A stretch of 64,000 bases of DNA from Pelagibacteraceae bacterium AG-426-G02 (GCA_003213155.1 QCNQ01000003.1:1-64000); one strand, 5' to 3'. Counted from the stretch's first letter, positions 22,493-33,450 are shown. The notes: a model not told the origin generated them from the letters alone. Made by a program: numbers and translations.

Positions 22493-23935
22493 ATGGATAC
22501 TAGAGAAAAAGATATAGAAAATTTAAAAGATTATAAATACGGTTTTACAACCGATATTGAAAATATTAAAGCACCAAAAGGTCTAAATGAAAATGTAATT
22601 AAGTTTATTTCAAATATTAAAAAAGAACCTAAATGGATGTTGGATTTTAGATTAAAAGCATTTGAGAGATTTAAGCTTCTAAAAGAACCTGACTGGCAAA
22701 AACCTAAGTATCCTAAAATTGATTATCAAGATTTATATTATTATTCGGCTCCGAAAAGTATGAAGGATAAACCTAAGAGCTTAGATGAATTAGATCCTAA
22801 ACTTTTAGAAACCTATAATAAATTAGGAATTCCACTTCAAGAGCAAGCAAGATTAAATGGAATAGCTGTGGATGCGGTATTTGATTCTGTTTCAGTAGCC
22901 ACAACATTTAAAGGTGAATTAACAAAACATGGAATCATTTTTTGTTCAATGTCTGAAGCAATACAAAAACATCCTGATTTAGTTAAAAAATATTTAGGAA
23001 CAGTAATTCCAACAACAGATCATTTTTTTGCGACACTAAACTCTGCAGTTTTTACCGATGGGTCATTTGTTTATATTCCTGAAGGTGTAAAGTGTCCAAT
23101 GGAGCTCTCGACCTATTTCAGAATCAACGCATCAGAAACTGGTCAATTTGAAAGAACTTTAATTATTGCTGATAAAGGAAGTTACGTGAGTTATTTAGAG
23201 GGCTGTACTGCGCCGATGAGAGATGAAAATCAATTACACGCTGCTAACGTTGAACTAATAGCTCTTGATGATGCAGAGATTAAATATTCAACTGTTCAAA
23301 ACTGGTACCCGGGAGATGAAAATGGAAAAGGGGGAATTTATAATTTTGTAACTAAAAGAGGACTATGTAAGGGAAAAAATTCAAAGATTTCTTGGACACA
23401 GGTAGAGACAGGTTCAGCTATAACTTGGAAATACCCTAGTTGTATTTTAAAGGGTGAAAACTCAATTGGAGAATTTTATTCAATAGCAATTACAAATAAT
23501 CATCAAAAAGCAGATACTGGGACAAAGATGATCCACCTTGGTAAAAATACTAAAAGTAAAATAATTTCCAAAGGTATTAGTGCTGGATTTTCTGATATGA
23601 CCTATAGAGGACTAGTAGATATAAATTCAAAAGCAAAAAATTCTAGTAACTATACTCAATGTGACTCTCTTTTAATGGGAAATAAATGTGGAGCACACAC
23701 TGTTCCTTACATAAAGAATAAAAATTTCGACTCAAATGTTGCTCATGAAGCAACAACTTCAAAAATAAGTGAAGAGCAATTGCACTATTGTCAACAAAGA
23801 GGATTAAATCCTGAGGAAGCTGTTGGGTTAATCGTTAATGGATTTTGCAAAGAAGTTCTTCAGCAATTACCAATGGAGTTTGCTGTAGAGGCACAAAAAC
23901 TTGTTGGAATTAGTCTTGAAGGGAGCGTGGGTTAA
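22493..23935 (+). CDS. sufB: Fe-S cluster assembly protein SufB
   Basis: [70 protein letters not shown]. Confidence 0.97.
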   Translation: MDTREKDIENLKDYKYGFTTDIENIKAPKGLNENVIKFISNIKKEPKWMLDFRLKAFERFKLLKEPDWQKPKYPKIDYQDLYYYSAPKSMKDKPKSLDELDPKLLETYNKLGIPLQEQARLNGIAVDAVFDSVSVATTFKGELTKHGIIFCSMSEAIQKHPDLVKKYLGTVIPTTDHFFATLNSAVFTDGSFVYIPEGVKCPMELSTYFRINASETGQFERTLIIADKGSYVSYLEGCTAPMRDENQLHAANVELIALDDAEIKYSTVQNWYPGDENGKGGIYNFVTKRGLCKGKNSKISWTQVETGSAITWKYPSCILKGENSIGEFYSIAITNNHQKADTGTKMIHLGKNTKSKIISKGISAGFSDMTYRGLVDINSKAKNSSNYTQCDSLLMGNKCGAHTVPYIKNKNFDSNVAHEATTSKISEEQLHYCQQRGLNPEEAVGLIVNGFCKEVLQQLPMEFAVEAQKLVGISLEGSVG

Positions 23936-24669
23936 TGCTGAAAATTAATAACTTAAACGCAAATGTTGAAAATAAGTCAATTTTAAAAGGATTTTCACTA
24001 AATATAAACCCAGGTGAAGTTCATGCAATAATGGGTCCTAATGGCTCTGGAAAAAGTACTTTATCTAATATTTTATCGGGAAAAAAAGGTTACGAGGTAT
24101 CAGGAGAAATATTATTTGAAAATAAAAATTTATTTGAACTTGAAACTGAGGAAAGAGCGCACAAAGGTATATTTTTAGCCTTCCAATACCCTTTAGAAAT
24201 TCCTGGAGTAAATACTAATATTTTTTTAAAGACTTCTCTAAATGCAATTAGAAAAGCTCGTGGACAAAAAGAACTTGATGCTATCGAGTTTTTAAAACTC
24301 GTAAAAGAAAAAGCTAAGGAACTTAAATTTGATGAAGAAAAACTTAATAGGCAATTAAATGTAGGCTTCTCTGGTGGAGAAAAAAAGAAAAATGAAATTC
24401 TACAAATGTCAATGCTGGCACCAAAACTTTCAATTTTAGATGAAACAGACTCAGGTTTAGATATAGATGCTCTAAAAATAGTTGCAGATGGTGTAAACAC
24501 ATTAAGGAATAATGAAAATTCTTTTTTAATCATTACTCATTATCAAAGACTATTAGATTATATCAAGCCAGATTTCGTTCATGTTTTAATGAATGGAAGG
24601 ATTATAAAATCAGGTGGACCTGAACTTGCAGAAGAATTAGAAAAAAAAGGATATGAGAGTTTTAATTAG
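23935..24669 (+). CDS. sufC: Fe-S cluster assembly ATPase SufC
   Basis: GEVHAIMGPNGSGKSTLSNILSG, FSGGEKKKNEILQM, DETDSGLDIDALK. Confidence 0.97.
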   Translation: MLKINNLNANVENKSILKGFSLNINPGEVHAIMGPNGSGKSTLSNILSGKKGYEVSGEILFENKNLFELETEERAHKGIFLAFQYPLEIPGVNTNIFLKTSLNAIRKARGQKELDAIEFLKLVKEKAKELKFDEEKLNRQLNVGFSGGEKKKNEILQMSMLAPKLSILDETDSGLDIDALKIVADGVNTLRNNENSFLIITHYQRLLDYIKPDFVHVLMNGRIIKSGGPELAEELEKKGYESFN

Positions 24670-25917
24670 ATGAAGGAACAATTAAAAATAGATTTTAACA
24701 AAATTCAAGAAGTTTCTAATTTTTCTAATAGAGATATTGAGATAAAAAAGTCTTACCTAAATAAATTTATTGAAAATGGTTTCCCAAATAGAAAACAAGA
24801 AAATTGGAAGTTTTTAGATATAAATCAAATAATTAGTAATAATATTTCAGATTTGAGCTTTTATAATGATTATTCAATTGAAAATAAGATTGATCCATCA
24901 ATTTTTATTGATGATTTAGAACATAATAAAATTATTTTTATCAATGGAAGAGTTGAAAAAATTGACTTTAGTTATGAGGATAAAAAACAGATTGAAATAA
25001 TTGAGGACTCTTACACAACTGATAAGTCTGAAAACAACAATTCATTAATTGATTTGAATATTGCTTTAAGTAATAAACATTTTAAAATTTTAATTAAAAA
25101 AGACTACTCATTAAAAAAACCTTTAATCATTTATCATTTGTCCAATGAGAAAATGAAATCAAAGAATATTAATTTAAGGTTAGATTTTGAGCTCGAACAA
25201 AACAGCTCACTAAAATTGATAGATTTCTTTAGTGATGATAGTGAAAAAAATTTTATGAATATTTTTTACAATTTTAATTTGGATAAAGATGCGATTCTTA
25301 AAAATTATAAAATTGATAAGTCTTTGAATAAAAATCTAAAATATTCATTTAATAATATAGATCAAAAACAAAATAGTATTTCTGAAACTTTTGTTTTTTC
25401 TGCAGGATCAGATTATTTCAAAAATGAGATAAATTGTAATCTAAAAGGCGAATATTCTTCAGCATTTATAAATGGTATTTTTTCGTTAGATGATAATAAA
25501 CAGCACGAAATAAGAACTACTATAAATCATTTGGTTAAAAATACAAAAAGCTATCAGTTAATTAAGAGTGTGCTTGGAAAAAATACAAAGTCTGCTTATC
25601 AAGGAAGAATATATGTAGACTCAAAGGCACAGAAAACAGATGGATATCAATTAAGTAAAGCAATTTTGTTAGACGAAACCTCAGAGTTTAACGCAAAACC
25701 TGAATTAGAAATTTATGCTGATGATGTTAAATGTTCTCATGGATCAGCATCTGGTAGTCTTGATGATAATTCAATTTTTTATTTAATGTCTAGAGGACTA
25801 AATTATAAACAAGCTAAAGGACTATTAATAAATGGTTTTTTGCTTGATGTGATCGAAAAGATTACTGACGCTGAAATTAAAGATTTATTAAAAAAGATGA
25901 TTGGTTTTAAAAAATGA
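24670..25917 (+). CDS. sufD: Fe-S cluster assembly protein SufD
   Basis: AYQGRIYVDSKAQKTDGYQLSKAILLD, IYADDVKCSHGSASGSLD. Confidence 0.93.
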   Translation: MKEQLKIDFNKIQEVSNFSNRDIEIKKSYLNKFIENGFPNRKQENWKFLDINQIISNNISDLSFYNDYSIENKIDPSIFIDDLEHNKIIFINGRVEKIDFSYEDKKQIEIIEDSYTTDKSENNNSLIDLNIALSNKHFKILIKKDYSLKKPLIIYHLSNEKMKSKNINLRLDFELEQNSSLKLIDFFSDDSEKNFMNIFYNFNLDKDAILKNYKIDKSLNKNLKYSFNNIDQKQNSISETFVFSAGSDYFKNEINCNLKGEYSSAFINGIFSLDDNKQHEIRTTINHLVKNTKSYQLIKSVLGKNTKSAYQGRIYVDSKAQKTDGYQLSKAILLDETSEFNAKPELEIYADDVKCSHGSASGSLDDNSIFYLMSRGLNYKQAKGLLINGFLLDVIEKITDAEIKDLLKKMIGFKK

Positions 25918-27134
25918 ACATAGATAATATTAAAAAAGAGTTTCCTATCTTTGATGAAAAGATACAAAACAATGATCTAGTTTATTTGGATAGTGCTAAT
26001 TCTTCTCAAAAACCTAAAGTTGTTATTGATAGAATAAACGAATTCTATACTAAAGAATTTTCAAATGTGGGCAGAAGTATTCATTATTTGGCAGTGGCAG
26101 CTACAAATTTATACGAAAATACACGATCTTCTGTCCAAAAATATATTAATGCAAAAGATAAAAATGAGATTGTATTCACTAAGGGTGCAACTGAAGCCCT
26201 CAATTTAGTTGCTAATACACTTGGCCAAAAGTATTTGAATGAAGGTGACGAAATTTTACTCACTGAGTTAGAGCATCATTCAAATTATGTACCATGGCAC
26301 TATTTGAGAAAATCAAAAAATATAAAGATTAATTTTGCTGAAATAAATGAAGAGGGAGAAATTCCAATTGAAAATATTGAAAAAAAAATTACGCCAAAAA
26401 CAAAGGTGATTGCCATTAATCATCTATCGAATGTCACTGGCGCAATCTTACCAATCAAAGAGATTACTGAGCTTGCACACGCAAAAGATATAATTGTTGT
26501 TGTAGATGGATGTCAAGGCGCACCACATTTGAAACTTGATGTGCAAGATCTGGACTGTGATTTTTATGCAATTTCTTGTCATAAAATGTATGGACCGACT
26601 GGACTTGGAATTTTGTATGGAAAAAAAAAATGGCTTGAAGAATTACCACCTTATCAAGGTGGTGGTGGAATGATTAAAGAAGTCAAAAAAGATCGTATTA
26701 CTTATGGTGATCTTCCAAATAAGTATGAAGCAGGCACTATGGCCACTGCACAGGTGATAGCTTTTGATAAGTCTATCAAATTTTTAGAAAGTATTGGAAT
26801 TGAAAATATAATTAAACATGAAAAAGAATTAATAGAATATGGTCAAGAAATTTTAAAAAAGAATAATTCAGTAAAAATAATTGGCAATCCAAAAAATAAA
26901 GGCGGTGTAATATCGTTTACGATTGAAGGGGTACATCCACATGACATCGCGACAATACTTGACGAAGACGGTGTAGCTATTAGAGCTGGACACCATTGCT
27001 GTCAAATTTTACACGACAAACTCGAGATTCCTGCTAGTGCAAGAGCATCAGTAGGTGTCTATAATACTAAAAGTGATTTTGATCAATTAAATGAGTCCAT
27101 AAACAAATGTAAAAAAATTTTTGATTTAAAATGA
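25914..27134 (+). CDS. sufS: Cysteine desulfurase SufS
   Basis: YLDSANSSQKPKVVIDRI, SCHKMYGPTGLGILYGKK, AIRAGHHCCQ. Confidence 0.96.
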   Translation: MNIDNIKKEFPIFDEKIQNNDLVYLDSANSSQKPKVVIDRINEFYTKEFSNVGRSIHYLAVAATNLYENTRSSVQKYINAKDKNEIVFTKGATEALNLVANTLGQKYLNEGDEILLTELEHHSNYVPWHYLRKSKNIKINFAEINEEGEIPIENIEKKITPKTKVIAINHLSNVTGAILPIKEITELAHAKDIIVVVDGCQGAPHLKLDVQDLDCDFYAISCHKMYGPTGLGILYGKKKWLEELPPYQGGGGMIKEVKKDRITYGDLPNKYEAGTMATAQVIAFDKSIKFLESIGIENIIKHEKELIEYGQEILKKNNSVKIIGNPKNKGGVISFTIEGVHPHDIATILDEDGVAIRAGHHCCQILHDKLEIPASARASVGVYNTKSDFDQLNESINKCKKIFDLK

Positions 27135-27595
27135 ATTTAAAAGAATTATATCAAGAAATAATTTTAGAACATGGAAAAAATCCAAGGAATTTGAGGAAGA
27201 CTGAGAATTTTAATAAAGATGCTAAAGGGAATAATCCTTTATGTGGGGATAATGTCCATGTTTATCTAAAATTGAATAATCAAAAAAAAGTTGAAGATAT
27301 TTCTTTTGAAGGAAGTGGTTGCGCAATATCAATGGCCTCAGCTTCAATAATGACAGATTTGATTAAAGGCAAAAGTGACAATGAAGCAAAGGAGATCATA
27401 GATGATTTTCTTGGAATGATAAAAGAAAATCCTGAATTAAAGTCTACGATTTTAGAGGAAGATGATAAAACAAAACTAATGTGTCTATCCGGAGTAAAAC
27501 AATATCCTATGAGAGTAAAATGTGCTACCTTATCATGGCATACTTTGATTTCTGCAATGGAAGATGACGGAAAGCAAGTGAGCACAGAAGATTAA
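27131..27595 (+). CDS. sufU: SufU-type Fe-S scaffold/sulfur transfer protein
   Basis: NPLCGDNVHVYLK, FEGSGCAISMASASIMTDLIKGK, YPMRVKCATLSWHTL. Confidence 0.9.
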   Translation: MNLKELYQEIILEHGKNPRNLRKTENFNKDAKGNNPLCGDNVHVYLKLNNQKKVEDISFEGSGCAISMASASIMTDLIKGKSDNEAKEIIDDFLGMIKENPELKSTILEEDDKTKLMCLSGVKQYPMRVKCATLSWHTLISAMEDDGKQVSTED

Positions 27596-27599
27596 TATT

Positions 27600-27896
27600 A
27601 TGGAAATAAAAGAAAAAATTATAAACGAAATTAGAAAAATTTATGATCCTGAGTTACCTGTTAATATTTATGAACTTGGTTTAATTTATGATATTCAAGT
27701 AAAAGGAAAAAAAGCTGAAATTAAAATGACCTTAACCACACCAAATTGTCCTGTTGCAGAGAGTTTACCAAAAGAAGTAAAAGAAGGAGCTATGCAAGTT
27801 GAAGAAATTGATGATGTTGATCTTCAACTAGTTTGGGACCCACCCTGGAACAAAGATATGATGTCAGATGCCGCTAAGTTGGAGTTAAATTTGTAA
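27600..27896 (+). CDS. sufT: SufT / DUF59 (MIP18-like) Fe-S assembly protein
   Basis: IYDPELPVNIYELGLIYDI, TLTTPNCPVAESLP, VWDPPWNKDMMSDAAKLEL. Confidence 0.93.
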   Translation: MEIKEKIINEIRKIYDPELPVNIYELGLIYDIQVKGKKAEIKMTLTTPNCPVAESLPKEVKEGAMQVEEIDDVDLQLVWDPPWNKDMMSDAAKLELNL

Positions 27897-28231
27897 TGAA
27901 TCCTATAATTAAATTAAGTGAAAATGCAGCAAACAGAATTAAAGAAATCATGTCTAGTGCCGAAAAAGATGCTTTAGGAGTGAGAGTTTCAGTTAAATCT
28001 GGAGGATGCGCAGGCATGTCATATGTAATGGAATATTCTAAAGAACTAAACCCGAATGATGAGGTAATTGAGGACAAGGGAGTTAAGGTTTTTATAGATT
28101 CTGCTGCAGTGATGTATTTATTAGGTACTGAAATGGATTACAAAAAAGAGGATTTTTCCTCAACTTTTGTGTTCAATAATCCCAATGAAACAGAGAGATG
28201 TGGTTGCGGGGAATCCTTTAAAGTAGAATAA
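27896..28231 (+). CDS. sufA: A-type Fe-S carrier (SufA/IscA)
   Basis: GGCAGMSYVMEY and C-terminal ERCGCGESF. Confidence 0.93.
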   Translation: MNPIIKLSENAANRIKEIMSSAEKDALGVRVSVKSGGCAGMSYVMEYSKELNPNDEVIEDKGVKVFIDSAAVMYLLGTEMDYKKEDFSSTFVFNNPNETERCGCGESFKVE

Positions 28232-28262
28232 AATTTAGTATCCCATAAGTTGCATAGCTGTA

Positions 28263-28291
28263 TTGCTTAAAATGCATATCTAGTATATAAT
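28263..28291 (+). promoter_or_regulatory. Sigma70-type promoter TTGCTT-N17-TATAAT
   Basis: TTGCTT 28263-28268, TATAAT 28286-28291, 17-nt spacer, 6 nt before the ATG of the small ORF. Confidence 0.55.
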
Positions 28292-28297
28292 TATTAC

Positions 28298-28468
28298 ATG
28301 AACGTTTTTGAATTTAGAAATTTATTAGCGTCTGAAGACAGAAAAGAAAAAAGAAAAAGCTTACAAAGATCTTTGATCAAATCTGTTGAAACAGGAGCTA
28401 ATGGAACTCAAGATTACGTTGTTAAAAAAGGTCCTGGCAAAAACAAGATTGCCACTACTAGACAATAA
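28298..28468 (+). CDS. 56-aa basic small protein of unknown function (not in ORF track)
   Basis: MNVFEFRNLLASEDRKEKRKSLQRSLIKSVETGANGTQDYVVKKGPGKNKIATTRQ*; promoter directly upstream; lies in an otherwise empty gap and stops 3 nt from the glnA stop. Confidence 0.55.
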   Translation: MNVFEFRNLLASEDRKEKRKSLQRSLIKSVETGANGTQDYVVKKGPGKNKIATTRQ

Positions 28469-28471
28469 TTT

Positions 28472-29878
28472 TTAACAACTATAATACATGTCGAACTCTA
28501 TTGGGTGTGGTGTGTGTTCGAAATTATGTATTTCCTCAAATTTTAAAGCAATGTAAGCATCTATCTGATCATCAGTAAATACGTTACCTTGTTTTAAAAA
28601 ATCTCTGTCCTTATCCAAACTTTCCATTGCTTCTCTTAATGAGCCACAAACAGTAGGTATTTTTTTAACTTCATTTTCAGATAAAGCATAAAGATCTTTA
28701 TCGAAAGATTTACCTGGATCAATTTTATTTTTAATACCATCTAGTCCAGCCATAAGCATTGCTGCAAAAGTTAAGTATGGGTTTCCAGCTGCATCGCCAA
28801 ATCTAATTTCACATCTCGCAGCTTTTTTACTTAGAGTGATAGGGATCCTACATGAAGCTGACCTGTTTCTCGCTGAGTACGCTAATAACACTGGGGCTTC
28901 AAATCCCGGGATCAATCTTTTGTAACTATTGGTTGTAGCGTTTGAAAAAGCGTTTATAGCTTTTGCATGTTTTAAAATTCCACCAATATAGTGTAAAGCT
29001 AAATCGGATAAGCCAGCATATTTATCTCCTGAAAATAATGCTGTATTTCCTTTCCAAATTGATTGGTGCACGTGCATACCTGATCCATTATCACCTTTTA
29101 CTGGTTTAGGCATAAAAGTTGCAGTTTTTCCAAATGAATGTGAAACCATGTGTACCGCATACTTATATAATTGCAAGTTATCTGCTTGATCAACTAAAGT
29201 TCCAAAATACATTCCAAGTTCATGCTGACTTGGAGCAACTTCATGGTGATGTTTCTCAACTTTAATACCCATGTCTTTCATTGCTTTTAAATACTCACTT
29301 CTCATATCTTGTGCACTATCAACAGGAGGAACTGGGAAGTAACCACCTTTGATACCAGGTCTGTGTCCCATATTTCCGTTTTCATATTTTTTTCCAGTGT
29401 TGTAAGGGCCTTCAGTACTATCAATTTTGAAGCCAGTTTCATTCATGTCATTTTTAAATCTTACATCATCGAATACAAAAAATTCAGCTTCTGGACCAAA
29501 AAATGCTTTGTCACCAATTCCAGATTTTTTTAAATATGCCTCTGCTTTTTTAGCTGTTCCTCGAGGATCTCTTTCGTAAGGATCTTTTTTTATTGCATCC
29601 AAAATATCACAAAAAATGTTTAATGTATTATGAGACGTAAACGGATCAACCACAGTTCTGCTTAAATCAGGCTTTAAAATCATGTCAGATTCATTAATAG
29701 CTTTCCAACCTGCAATTGAGGAGCCATCAAAGAAAATTCCATCGTTTAACATATCTTCGTCAACTACCTTAGTGTCCATTGTAACGTGTTGAAGTTTACC
29801 TCTAGGGTCAGTAAATCTTAGATCAACGTAATCGATCTCTTTGTCTTTAATAACTTTTAATACATTTTTTGCACTCAT
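28472..29878 (-). CDS. glnA: Glutamine synthetase type I
   Basis: [59 protein letters not shown]. Confidence 0.97.
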   Translation of the reverse strand: MSAKNVLKVIKDKEIDYVDLRFTDPRGKLQHVTMDTKVVDEDMLNDGIFFDGSSIAGWKAINESDMILKPDLSRTVVDPFTSHNTLNIFCDILDAIKKDPYERDPRGTAKKAEAYLKKSGIGDKAFFGPEAEFFVFDDVRFKNDMNETGFKIDSTEGPYNTGKKYENGNMGHRPGIKGGYFPVPPVDSAQDMRSEYLKAMKDMGIKVEKHHHEVAPSQHELGMYFGTLVDQADNLQLYKYAVHMVSHSFGKTATFMPKPVKGDNGSGMHVHQSIWKGNTALFSGDKYAGLSDLALHYIGGILKHAKAINAFSNATTNSYKRLIPGFEAPVLLAYSARNRSASCRIPITLSKKAARCEIRFGDAAGNPYLTFAAMLMAGLDGIKNKIDPGKSFDKDLYALSENEVKKIPTVCGSLREAMESLDKDRDFLKQGNVFTDDQIDAYIALKFEEIHNFEHTPHPIEFDMYYSC

Positions 29879-29950
29879 TATATCTCCTCTGTAATCTTGT
29901 GGGTTGTGATACCAAATAAAGACTGATAAATAATCCTCTTTTACTTAATA

Positions 29951-29977
29951 ACACCTATGCATTTTTAACATAAGTGT
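29951..29977 (-). promoter_or_regulatory. Dyad element upstream of glnA, contains TATGCATTTTTAACATA
   Basis: ACACCTATGCATTTTTAACATAAGTGT, 9-bp arms with one mismatch. Confidence 0.5.
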
Positions 29978-30019
29978 ATATTGAAAAGACTAAGAATACT
30001 AACAATTCAGAGTTGAATA

Positions 30020-30499
30020 ATGACATTACTTGATAAAGAACCAGTTCGAAGAGTTGGAAGAATTATTAGAGAATTCGACCAAAATTTAAGTGTTAGTGTT
30101 TTAGAAACATCAGCTAGAACTGCTTTAGAAGCCGCATCTTCTTTAGGATGTGAGGTAGGAGCAATTGTAAAAAGCTTACTTTTTAAGACAGATAATAAGT
30201 TTACTTTATTTTTGGTTGCTGGAGATAAGAAAGCTTCACTAAGAAAAATTAAGAAAAATATTAAATTTGATGATGTTTCTATGGCTACTGCTGAAGATGT
30301 AAAAAACATTACTGGTTATACTATTGGTGGTGTTTCACCAGTAGGCCATTTAGAAAATGTTGATATTTACATAGATAATTCTTTAAATAGGTTTGATTTT
30401 TTATTTGCTGCTGCAGGTCATCCAAATTGTATATTTAAAATCAATTTCTCAGATTTAAAGAAAATTACAAAAGGAACAATTGAAGATATTACCGAATGA
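30020..30499 (+). CDS. YbaK/EbsC (aminoacyl-tRNA deacylase) family protein
   Basis: GCEVGAIVKSLLFKTDNKFTLFLVAGDKKASLRK, GYTIGGVSPVGH. Confidence 0.9.
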   Translation: MTLLDKEPVRRVGRIIREFDQNLSVSVLETSARTALEAASSLGCEVGAIVKSLLFKTDNKFTLFLVAGDKKASLRKIKKNIKFDDVSMATAEDVKNITGYTIGGVSPVGHLENVDIYIDNSLNRFDFLFAAAGHPNCIFKINFSDLKKITKGTIEDITE

Positions 30500-31395
30500 G
30501 ACAACCAAAACTATTAGATTATCTTTTATTAATTTTGTTAGCTTTAATATGGGCATCAGCTTTTTTTAATATCAAAATTGCAACCTATTCATTTGGACCA
30601 ATTACCATTGCATTTTTAAGAGTGTTTTTTGGAGCAATACCAGTTTTGTTGCTTTGTTATTATAAAAAGATAAAGATCGAAGCTTTTTCAAAAGATTGGT
30701 ATTGGTTCGCAATGATAGGATTTATAAATCTAGTAGCTCCTTTTTTTTTAATTGCCTACGGCGTGCAATCAGTTCAAAGTAATTTGGCTGCGATATTGAT
30801 GTCAACTACACCATTAAGTTCAACTGTACTTGGTCATTTTTATACAAAGAATGAGAAATTCAATTTTATCAAAACAATAGGAATCTTAATTGGTTTTTCT
30901 GGAATACTTTATTTATTTTCTGATAATATTTTGATTAATGAAAATAATTTTTTTTCCGCAATACTAATTCTATTAGGCTCAACTTGTTATGTAATAGGTG
31001 GTGTTCTAACCTTAAAAATTAGTAAGAAAAAAAATGAAAATGTAACTGGCTCAATACTGGTTTGGGCAGTTTTGATTTTGATACCTATTGCAAGTATTGT
31101 TGAACAACCATGGAATGTCTCACCAAGGTTAGACTCCGTAATATCCGTGATATATCTTGGCCTAGTTTCTACTGGAATCGCATGGTTATTGAGATTTAGA
31201 ATTTTAGTTAATAATGGACTGATATTTCAGTCACAAGTTTCATATTTAATTCCAATTTTTGGAACTATCTTGAGTTACATTTTCCTGAAGGAATTGATCA
31301 CTTTCAAAGTTTTGATATCTCTCATTGCAGTATCAGTAGGAATTTATTTTGTGAGAAAAGCAGACAATAAAATCAGTAAAATAAAGCTCGATTAA
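30496..31395 (+). CDS. DMT-superfamily (EamA) transporter
   Basis: About 10 TM segments, LLALIWASAFFNIKIA, GFSGILYL repeats. Confidence 0.9.
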   Translation: MRQPKLLDYLLLILLALIWASAFFNIKIATYSFGPITIAFLRVFFGAIPVLLLCYYKKIKIEAFSKDWYWFAMIGFINLVAPFFLIAYGVQSVQSNLAAILMSTTPLSSTVLGHFYTKNEKFNFIKTIGILIGFSGILYLFSDNILINENNFFSAILILLGSTCYVIGGVLTLKISKKKNENVTGSILVWAVLILIPIASIVEQPWNVSPRLDSVISVIYLGLVSTGIAWLLRFRILVNNGLIFQSQVSYLIPIFGTILSYIFLKELITFKVLISLIAVSVGIYFVRKADNKISKIKLD

Positions 31396-31487
31396 TACAA
31401 TTCTTAGTTGAAAACATTATTGACCCATTTACATCATTCCCAAAAAGGTTTTTAATTAATTTATATAAATAATAGGAGGAGAAAAAA

Positions 31488-33032
31488 ATGAGTGCAGAAG
31501 CAATGAAAGTGTCATCTGTATTAGATACTTCTCATTTAAAGGTTAAATTTCCGTTCAAAGCAAAATATGGAAACTACATTAATGGAAAATTTGTAGAACC
31601 AAAATCAGGCAAGTATTTTGATAATGTAAGCCCGATATCAAATGAGAAAATCTGTTCAGTTGCGCGATCAGACGAAAAAGACGTAGAAGCAGCATTAGAT
31701 GCAGCTCACGCAGCCTTCCCAGAGTGGGGAAAAACAGACATCACAACAAGATCAAACATATTATATAAGATCGCTGATGTTTTAGAAAAAAATCTAAACT
31801 TACTCGCAACAGCAGAATGTTTAGATAATGGAAAGCCAATAAGAGAATGTATGGCAGCAGATTTACCTTTGGTTGTTGATCATTGGAGATATTTTGCTGG
31901 TGTAATAAGAGCAGAAGAGGGATCAATTGCAGAAATTAGCAATTCTCAATACTCTTACAACATACCTGAACCTTTAGGAGTAGTTGGTCAAATAGTTCCT
32001 TGGAACTTCCCATTACTTATGGCAACATGGAAACTAGCACCAGCTCTTGCAGCAGGTAACTGTTCAGTTTTAAAACCAGCCGAACAAACGCCAGCATCCA
32101 TAATGGTGATGATGGAACTTATTGGGGATTTATTACCTCCAGGAGTTGTCAACATTGTTAGTGGTTTTGGTTTAGAGGCAGGTAAACCTTTAGCATCATC
32201 AAAAAGAGTTGCTAAAGTTGCATTTACTGGTGAAACAACAACAGGAAGATTGATAATGCAGTATGCTGCACAAAATATAATTCCAATAACTTTGGAATTA
32301 GGTGGAAAATCTCCAAACATTTTCTTTGAGGATATCATGGATAAAGATGATGATTTCTTCGATAAATGTATTGAAGGTTTTGTTATGTTCAATCTTAACC
32401 AAGGTGAGGTTTGTACTTGTCCGAGTAGAGCTTTAGTTCAAGAGTCGATCTATGATAAATTCATGGAAAGAGCTATAGCTAGAACAAAAGCTGTTGTTCA
32501 AGACAACCCTTTAAAAATGGAAACTATGATTGGAGCACAGGCTTCCGTAGAACAAATGGAGAAGATTAAATCTTATCTTGATCTAGGGAAAAAAGAGGGT
32601 GCGAAAGTCCTAACAGGAGGAAGTGTTGCAAAACTTAACAGTGGATTAGAAAAAGGTAATTACATTCAACCAACTGTTTTTGAAGCAAAAAATGATATGA
32701 GAATATCTCAAGAAGAAATCTTCGGACCTGTTGTGTCTGTAATTAAATTTAAAGATGAAGCAGAGGCATTAAAAATTGCCAATGATACTCTTTATGGTTT
32801 AGGAGCAGCTGTTTGGACTAGAAATGGTAATATTGCTTATAGAATGGGTAGAGCAATACAAGCAGGGATAGTATGGACTAATTGTTATCATGCATACCCA
32901 GCTCACTCACCATTTGGTGGATACAAACAATCTGGAGTTGGCAGAGAAACTCACAAAATGATGCTTAATCATTACAGACAGAATAAGAATCTACATGTTT
33001 CTTACGCTGAGAAAAAATTAGGCTTCTTTTAA
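31488..33032 (+). CDS. NAD-dependent aldehyde dehydrogenase (acetaldehyde/ExaC-AldB type)
   Basis: [56 protein letters not shown]-like ([13 protein letters not shown]); followed by DUF779 gene. Confidence 0.93.
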   Translation: MSAEAMKVSSVLDTSHLKVKFPFKAKYGNYINGKFVEPKSGKYFDNVSPISNEKICSVARSDEKDVEAALDAAHAAFPEWGKTDITTRSNILYKIADVLEKNLNLLATAECLDNGKPIRECMAADLPLVVDHWRYFAGVIRAEEGSIAEISNSQYSYNIPEPLGVVGQIVPWNFPLLMATWKLAPALAAGNCSVLKPAEQTPASIMVMMELIGDLLPPGVVNIVSGFGLEAGKPLASSKRVAKVAFTGETTTGRLIMQYAAQNIIPITLELGGKSPNIFFEDIMDKDDDFFDKCIEGFVMFNLNQGEVCTCPSRALVQESIYDKFMERAIARTKAVVQDNPLKMETMIGAQASVEQMEKIKSYLDLGKKEGAKVLTGGSVAKLNSGLEKGNYIQPTVFEAKNDMRISQEEIFGPVVSVIKFKDEAEALKIANDTLYGLGAAVWTRNGNIAYRMGRAIQAGIVWTNCYHAYPAHSPFGGYKQSGVGRETHKMMLNHYRQNKNLHVSYAEKKLGFF

Positions 33033-33066
33033 TCAAATAATATATACTGGTCCATGATTCGATATC

Positions 33067-33438
33067 ATGGGCCAGAGAAAAAATATGAAAGTATCTGCAA
33101 CAAATTCGGCACTTAGTTTATTATCTGAACTTAAAGAAAAATATGGTGAAAAGTTAATGTTTCATCAATCAGGTGGATGTTGTGATGGGAGTGCACCTAT
33201 GTGTTTCCAAGAAGGTGAATTTCCATTGGGAGATAACGATATTAAACTTGGGGAAATAGGTGGAGTTCCATTTTATATGAATGGTGATCAATATGAAAAA
33301 TGGAAACATACTGATCTTACGATAGATGCTGTAAAAGGAATTGGTGGAATGTTTTCATTAGATAATGGAACTGGACGAAGATTTTTAACTAAATCTGAAA
33401 TATGCCTCGTAGTGGATAACGATAATCCAAATCATTAA
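33067..33438 (+). CDS. DUF779 domain protein
   Basis: FHQSGGCCDGSAPMCFQEGEF, typical partner of this ALDH type. Confidence 0.9.
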   Translation: MGQRKNMKVSATNSALSLLSELKEKYGEKLMFHQSGGCCDGSAPMCFQEGEFPLGDNDIKLGEIGGVPFYMNGDQYEKWKHTDLTIDAVKGIGGMFSLDNGTGRRFLTKSEICLVVDNDNPNH

Positions 33439-33450
33439 ATTTATTTAACA

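Noticed and set aside
24090-24533. 147-aa minus-strand ORF in sufC
   Set aside because: Ser/Phe-rich antisense translation of a strongly conserved ABC ATPase; no independent motif.
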